DNA of 10,899 nt from the NCBI GenBank assembly GCA_027021285.1, contig JALUUP010000261.1, forward strand, positions 1 through 10,899, written 5' to 3'. Made by a program: the position numbers and the translations under genes. This DNA comes from Bacteroidota bacterium. Lineage in GTDB: Bacteria; Bacteroidota; Ignavibacteria; SZUA-365; JAADGX01. Under the pieces are notes generated by a model. The model made no database searches and was not told where the DNA came from. It worked only from the letters and a program-made list of their open reading frames with translations. Positions within the stretch are counted from its first letter, which is position 1. Each line of letters begins with the position of its first letter. Of this stretch, positions 7,578 to 10,899 are shown in pieces.

Positions 7578-8041
7578 GAGTTTAGCCTGTCGGAAATGGG
7601 ATACTACAAGGTTTTTTCATGTGAGAGAGCTTGCTCTTGTTGCAGGATTCTTTTATATTTAACGGCTATTTGCGAATAATGGACCGATAAATAGCAAAGA
7701 TATTGGCATGAGAATGCACGATAGATGCGGGGAATAGACGGGGGGTGGTTTTCACGTTCACGATTGGCAGAGAGTACCGTTCTCCTTTTTTGACATTGTT
7801 ATCAGAATCGATTGAAAAGGGAAAACGACCCGGTTCGGAGGGGGCGAAATTCATTGAATGGCTGTTTGGGAGCGTGTTGATGAATTCGTGAATAAACCTT
7901 GGAGTGGAACCGTTTCATCGTCATGTTGCATCACGTGAATGGGGGAAGTTGGAACACCGGGGCAGTTTCTATCGTCTTCTTGGGTGGAAAAGGCGTAGAG
8001 GAACCATGAATGAAACGAAAGTGTTATTAAAACGTAATCAA

Positions 8042-8047
8042 TATAAT
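8042..8047 (+). promoter_or_regulatory. Possible -10 box of the primary sigma gene
   Basis: An exact TATAAT lies 97 bases before the GTG start. The -35 region (AAGTGT at 17-base spacing) is poor. If used, transcription would begin near 8054 and give a leader of about 90 bases that carries the hairpins at 8106-8142. Confidence 0.35.
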
Positions 8048-8105
8048 GAGCAACGTGAGATTGTATTCGTACATGAATCGATGACAATCCGGAAGCAATA
8101 ATGCG

Positions 8106-8142
8106 TTGAATATCCAATAACTACTAATATTCGAGGTAGTTA
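8106..8142 (+). promoter_or_regulatory. Alternative hairpins over the sigma gene ribosome binding site
   Basis: TAACTAC (8118-8124) and GTAGTTA (8136-8142) are perfect complements. The 11-base loop between them carries most of the GAGG (8133-8136) that serves as Shine-Dalgarno for GTG 8144. A second stem, TTGAATAT (8106-8113) with ATATTCGA (8127-8134, one G-U pair), overlaps the first. The one-base linker between the two 3' strands makes a pseudoknot implausible, so the folds should exclude each other. Translational control of the sigma factor is an inference. Confidence 0.4.
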
Positions 8143-8143
8143 C

Positions 8144-9007
8144 GTGAAAATATCCAAACAATACACGAACCGGGAAAGCCAATCGCTTGACAAGTACCTC
8201 CAGGAAATCGGGAAAGTGGACTTGCTTACGCCCGAGGAGGAAGTTGAGCTGGCGAAGAAAATCAGGAAAGGAGGGTCCGAAGGGCAGGTTGCTTTGGAAA
8301 AACTAACGAAAGCCAACCTGCGTTTCGTGGTCAGCGTTGCGAAGCAGTATCAAAACCAGGGACTTTCCCTTGGCGACCTGATCAACGAAGGCAACCTTGG
8401 TTTGATCAAGGCGGCCAAGCGTTTCGATGAAACCCGCGGCTTCAAGTTCATTTCCTACGCCGTGTGGTGGATTCGCCAATCCATCCTCCAGGCCCTCGCC
8501 GAGCAATCCCGCATCGTGCGTCTGCCGCTCAACCGCGTCGGGGCGCTGAACAAGATCGGCAAGAAGTTCAGCGAGCTTGAACAGACGTACGAGCGCGAGC
8601 CCAGCGCCAGCGAGCTGGCCAAGGAACTCGACATGACGTTGTACGAAGTGGCGGATACGCTGAAGATCTCCGGCCGGCACGTGTCCGTGGATGCGCCTTT
8701 TACCCAGGGCGAGGACAACCGCCTGCTGGACGTCATCAAAGACGACCATCAACCGCCGCCTGACAACACACTGATTGGCGAATCGCTGAAAGTCGAGGTC
8801 CGACGAGCGCTGTCCACTCTCAGCGAGCGTGAAGCGGAGGTCATCAGGCTGTACTTCGGGTTGGACCGCGACCATTCTCTGACCCTGGAAGAAATCGGGG
8901 AAAAGTTTCACCTGACGCGCGAGCGCGTGCGCCAGATCAAGGAGAAAGCCATCCGGCGTCTGCGGCATGCCACCCGGAGCAAGCAGTTACGGGCGTACCT
9001 CGGTTAG
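8144..9007 (+). CDS. rpoD: Primary RNA polymerase sigma factor (sigma-70 family, short type)
   Basis: This 287-residue protein directs core RNA polymerase to housekeeping promoters. It lacks region 1.1, as is typical of primary sigma factors in Bacteroidota/Chlorobi, and opens with the lineage-typical KISKQYTNRESQSLDKYLQE. Region 1.2 spans about 14-42. Region 2 spans about 53-125 and contains the core-binding and -10-recognition helices (SLGDLINEGNLGLIKAAKRF, then FISYAVWWIRQSI). Region 3 spans about 128-205. Region 4 spans about 219-280, with the helix-turn-helix TLEEIGEKFHLTRERVRQIK that reads the -35 element. The GTG at 8144 is chosen because GAGG sits seven bases upstream and the N-terminus matches the family. 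A strong terminator follows 28 bases after the stop. A group 2 paralogue cannot be fully excluded, but the conserved length and N-terminus favour the primary factor. Confidence 0.94.
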   Translation: MKISKQYTNRESQSLDKYLQEIGKVDLLTPEEEVELAKKIRKGGSEGQVALEKLTKANLRFVVSVAKQYQNQGLSLGDLINEGNLGLIKAAKRFDETRGFKFISYAVWWIRQSILQALAEQSRIVRLPLNRVGALNKIGKKFSELEQTYEREPSASELAKELDMTLYEVADTLKISGRHVSVDAPFTQGEDNRLLDVIKDDHQPPPDNTLIGESLKVEVRRALSTLSEREAEVIRLYFGLDRDHSLTLEEIGEKFHLTRERVRQIKEKAIRRLRHATRSKQLRAYLG

Positions 9008-9034
9008 TGTCACTACATACGAAATAATTCTTTG

Positions 9035-9058
9035 ACCCGGATACGTCCGGGTTTTTTT
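9035..9058 (+). terminator. Intrinsic terminator of the sigma gene
   Basis: ACCCGGA (9035-9041) and TCCGGGT (9046-9052) form a perfect seven-base stem with a TACG loop, followed at once by a run of T to 9058. It ends transcription of the sigma gene and overlaps the first two bases of the convergent transporter's stop codon. In the minus direction the bases after the stem are not T-rich, so it looks one-directional. Confidence 0.92.
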
Positions 9059-9989
9059 ATTTATGGGGATGTGAATGACGCGTCGGGGCAAGGTTCTTGG
9101 CCTCGATGAAAATACGCGTCGCGGCGGGAACGCCTTCGCGAATTCGTAGCTCCAGTTCCGCCGTCGTATGCTCGATTTCTTCCGCGTTCAGGTTGTCGTT
9201 GAAATCCAGCGACAGGTTGACCAATATCTGGTCGGGACCCAGGTGCATGGTAAGAAGCTCGCCCACGCGTTCGATACCATCAGTGTCCTCCACGGCCGTG
9301 AGAATACGATGGACATTTTCCGGCGAAGCGCTCTCCCCGATAAGCAAGCTCTTGCTTTCCCATGCGAGAAAAACGGCGACCAGGATCAGGAGAATGCCGA
9401 TGAGCACGCTGGCCAACCCGTCGAAAAAGAGTTCACCAGTGATGTGTGAAAGAGTGATACCCACCAGCGCGATCAAGAGACCCAGCAGAGCGGATGCGTC
9501 TTCGAACAACACGGTGACGAGAACCGGGTCCTTGGTTTGGCGAATGAAGTTCACCGTTGGAGTATCACCACGCTGTCGAACGAATTCCTTCCAGGCAGTC
9601 CAGAAGGACAGTCCTTCCAACACGATGCTGACACCAAGCACGATGTAGCTGACAGTCAGGTTTTCCAGGGGATGTGGATGAATGGATTTTGCGATGCCTT
9701 CGTACACGGAAAATGTGCCGCCGATGACGAAAAGAGACATGGCAACCACGAACGTCCAGAAATACCTTTCCTGGCCAAACCCGAACGGATGCAGGGGCGT
9801 TGGCGGTTTTTTCGCGCGTTTCAGGCCGATGAAAAGAAATACCTGGTTCGTGGTGTCCGCCACTGAGTGAACAGCTTCGGCCAACATGGCCGAACTCCCG
9901 CTGATGAAAGACGCCACGAATTTGGCCAGCGCGATGCCGAGGTTCGCCAGGAAAGCAGCTATGATGACCTTTTTTGCTCCTGTTTTCAT
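9057..9989 (-). CDS. Cation diffusion facilitator (CDF/SLC30) metal efflux transporter
   Basis: This 310-residue inner-membrane protein has about six hydrophobic segments and a C-terminal cytoplasmic domain, the normal CDF plan for exporting zinc or other divalent metals by proton exchange. The TM2 metal site appears as His41-x3-Asp45 in EAVHSVADTTNQ. The TM2-TM3 loop carries HPFGFGQERYFW (67-78), characteristic of the ZnT9-like branch. In the TM5 position the usual H-x3-D is replaced by Glu163-Asp164 in LFEDASALLGLL, also typical of that branch. Residues about 215-297 match the dimerisation domain, and the tail has a small histidine cluster HSHPH (305-309). The metal cannot be assigned from sequence. 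The gene is convergent with the sigma gene and divergent from the TonB receptor. The ATG at 9989 is preceded by GGGCGAG, at most a weak ribosome binding site. Confidence 0.9.
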   Translation of the reverse strand: MKTGAKKVIIAAFLANLGIALAKFVASFISGSSAMLAEAVHSVADTTNQVFLFIGLKRAKKPPTPLHPFGFGQERYFWTFVVAMSLFVIGGTFSVYEGIAKSIHPHPLENLTVSYIVLGVSIVLEGLSFWTAWKEFVRQRGDTPTVNFIRQTKDPVLVTVLFEDASALLGLLIALVGITLSHITGELFFDGLASVLIGILLILVAVFLAWESKSLLIGESASPENVHRILTAVEDTDGIERVGELLTMHLGPDQILVNLSLDFNDNLNAEEIEHTTAELELRIREGVPAATRIFIEAKNLAPTRHSHPHK

Positions 9990-10332
9990 TTTCTCGCCCG
10001 TCCGAATGGTATGCGGGATTCAATCCAAGTCGTTTTCGATAACCTTGCTTGTTTCGCTACGCGTGATAGCGTGTTTCTATATTTTCGTGGATGTTCCCGT
10101 CCCCTCGGTATGTGGATTGCTGGCGGTGCGAGCTGTTCGCGCGTGATGTGTTTCGTTCCGGTGATACGTTGATCCGGTTGAAATCTCATGAGAAAAGCCC
10201 CGTGCACGGGCCACGAAATATGTGGTGTTGCTGTGCGCCTGATTTTCGTAATTGAACAAGTATGTTATCTTCGATAAGTTATGCGACGGGTTCGCAGCTC
10301 CCGTTTCTTTTTCTCAATGAAAGATAAAATTT
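9990..10332. other. Divergent spacer between transporter and TonB receptor genes
   Basis: No gene is supportable here. Symmetric elements are CGCTA (10055-10059) pairing with TAGCG (10067-10071), a perfect 12-base palindrome CCCGTGCACGGG (10199-10210), and TTATC-TTC-GATAA (10265-10277). A possible receptor promoter is TTGAAC (10252-10257) with TAAGTT (10275-10280) at 17-base spacing; only the -35 is good. No convincing transporter promoter was found on the minus strand. Confidence 0.45.
10282..10315 (+). promoter_or_regulatory. Competing hairpins in the TonB receptor leader
   Basis: TGCGA (10282-10286) can pair with TCGCA (10292-10296). Alternatively ACGGG (10286-10290) can pair with CCCGT (10300-10304), which is followed by a pyrimidine run rich in T (10304-10315). 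The two stems share bases, and the second resembles a weak terminator ending 17 bases before the start codon. The stems are only five bases long, so attenuation is speculative. Confidence 0.25.
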
Positions 10333-10899
10333 ATGCGTAATATTTTTTCTATTCTCTTTATTTTCGTTGCTCTTTTTTCCCCGGTCCATGAAGCCCTGTT
10401 TGCCCAGCAAGGGAAAGGCAGCGTCAAGGGTTTCGTTCGTGACAGCACGACTGGCGAGGCGCTGAGCCTGGCCAACGTTATCGTAAAGGGAATTGGGCAG
10501 GGAGCGGCTACGGATTCCCGTGGATTTTATTTTATCTCGAACATTCGACCTGGTAAGATTGTCCTGCGTGTTTCACTGGTCGGATATGCCAGTAAGGAAG
10601 TAAACGTGGAAATTGTGGCGGGAAAAGTGGCCACGGCAAATATTCGATTGGCACCGGTGGTATACGAATCGGGTGTAGTCACTGCCACGGCACAGCGGCG
10701 AGCCCGCTACGATACGGAAATCAGTACCCAGCCGATTGGAAGCACGGAGATAGAAATCGTGCCTGCCGCCGTTGAAGCGGACTTGTTTCGCACGCTTTCC
10801 ATTCTCCCGGGAGTCGTCTCAACGAGCGACGTGACAAGCCAGTTCTACGTGCGGGGCGGGAGCGGCGATCAGAACATGATCATCCTGGATGGGATGACG
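10333..10899 (+). CDS. TonB-dependent outer-membrane receptor, N-terminal part (runs off window)
   Basis: The reading frame starts at ATG 10333, after an in-frame TGA at 10318, and stays open for 189 codons to the window edge. A signal peptide covers about residues 1-25 (hydrophobic SILFIFVALF, ending ALFAQ). Residues about 28-107 form a carboxypeptidase-like regulatory beta sandwich: GSVKGFVRDSTTGEALSLAN, then TDSRGFYFISNIRPG and VSLVGYASKEV. A TonB-box-like stretch SGVVTATA lies at 113-120. The plug domain follows from about 136, with LFRTLSILPGV, then FYVRGGSGDQNMIILDGM. This order is common in FCB-group receptors that import large or scarce nutrients across the outer membrane with energy from TonB-ExbBD. 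The beta barrel lies beyond the window, so the substrate cannot be guessed. It diverges from the metal transporter, but a shared role in metal handling is not shown. Confidence 0.92.
   Translation, partial: MRNIFSILFIFVALFSPVHEALFAQQGKGSVKGFVRDSTTGEALSLANVIVKGIGQGAATDSRGFYFISNIRPGKIVLRVSLVGYASKEVNVEIVAGKVATANIRLAPVVYESGVVTATAQRRARYDTEISTQPIGSTEIEIVPAAVEADLFRTLSILPGVVSTSDVTSQFYVRGGSGDQNMIILDGMT

Larger units (their letters stand above)
7578..8143. other. 566-base gap with no supportable gene
   Basis: Short frames exist (for example 7904-8101 on plus and 7851-8117 on minus), but none has a recognisable domain, a good start or neighbour support. Visible structure includes GCTATTT (7665-7671) pairing with AAATAGC (7689-7695) around 17 bases, and a TCACGTGA palindrome at 7931-7938. 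TTGACA at 7790-7795 has no matching -10. Near the end lie a TATAAT box and a hairpin before the sigma gene, listed separately. No T-run terminator for the vWA gene was found. Confidence 0.5.

Noticed and set aside
7630..7641. AGAGCTTGCTCT near-palindrome after the vWA gene as a terminator
   Set aside because: Only about four stable pairs and no T-run immediately after it.
7790..7795. TTGACA consensus -35
   Set aside because: No -10-like hexamer occurs at 16 to 18 bases downstream, and no gene follows at a sensible distance.
7904..8101. 65-codon plus-strand frame in the gap before the sigma gene
   Set aside because: It has a GTG start without a Shine-Dalgarno, no domain, and composition unlike the neighbouring genes. 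The possible sigma -10 box lies inside it.
7851..8117. 88-codon minus-strand frame in the same gap
   Set aside because: No recognisable domain or ribosome binding site, and it overlaps the sigma leader.

Overview
The window looks like an ordinary stretch of chromosome from a member of the Bacteroidota/Chlorobi (FCB) supergroup. Three things point there: a secreted von Willebrand A protein ending in a type IX secretion (T9SS) type A sorting domain; a compact primary sigma factor that lacks region 1.1; and a TonB-dependent receptor with an N-terminal carboxypeptidase-like domain. The moderately high GC content and the mixed use of Shine-Dalgarno sites would fit an Ignavibacteria/Kapabacteria-type lineage better than classical Bacteroidia, but that placement is inference.

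Layout. Positions 1-39 hold the 5' part of a tRNA-Asp(GUC) on the minus strand, cut by the window edge. Positions 179-3468 hold a minus-strand pair, lon (ATP-dependent protease) followed by prmC (release-factor glutamine methyltransferase). They overlap by ATGA, and a good promoter lies just upstream of lon. Diverging from lon, 3708-5576 encodes a membrane-anchored protein with two GAF domains and a C-terminal GGDEF-fold domain whose catalytic residues have been lost. A 336-base spacer follows. It contains a perfect TATAAT box, a long-range stem that could be a small RNA or a terminator, and a 14-base palindrome. The T9SS-sorted vWA protein (5913-7577) comes next, preceded by a clear GGAGG. 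After 566 bases with no supportable gene lies the primary sigma factor (8144-9007). Its GTG start sits directly behind two overlapping, mutually exclusive hairpins that involve the ribosome binding site. A strong intrinsic terminator ends this gene and touches the stop codon of a convergent cation diffusion facilitator transporter (9057-9989, minus). The last 567 bases are the start of a TonB-dependent outer-membrane receptor that runs off the window.

The genes do not form one pathway. Housekeeping functions (proteolysis, translation termination, transcription initiation) sit beside envelope functions (a surface vWA protein, metal efflux, outer-membrane import) and a probable sensor. I saw no mobile element, CRISPR array or defence island, and no convincing new multi-gene system. 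The most interesting signals are the pseudo-GGDEF sensor, the structured leader of the sigma gene, and the possible small RNA at 5700-5775.
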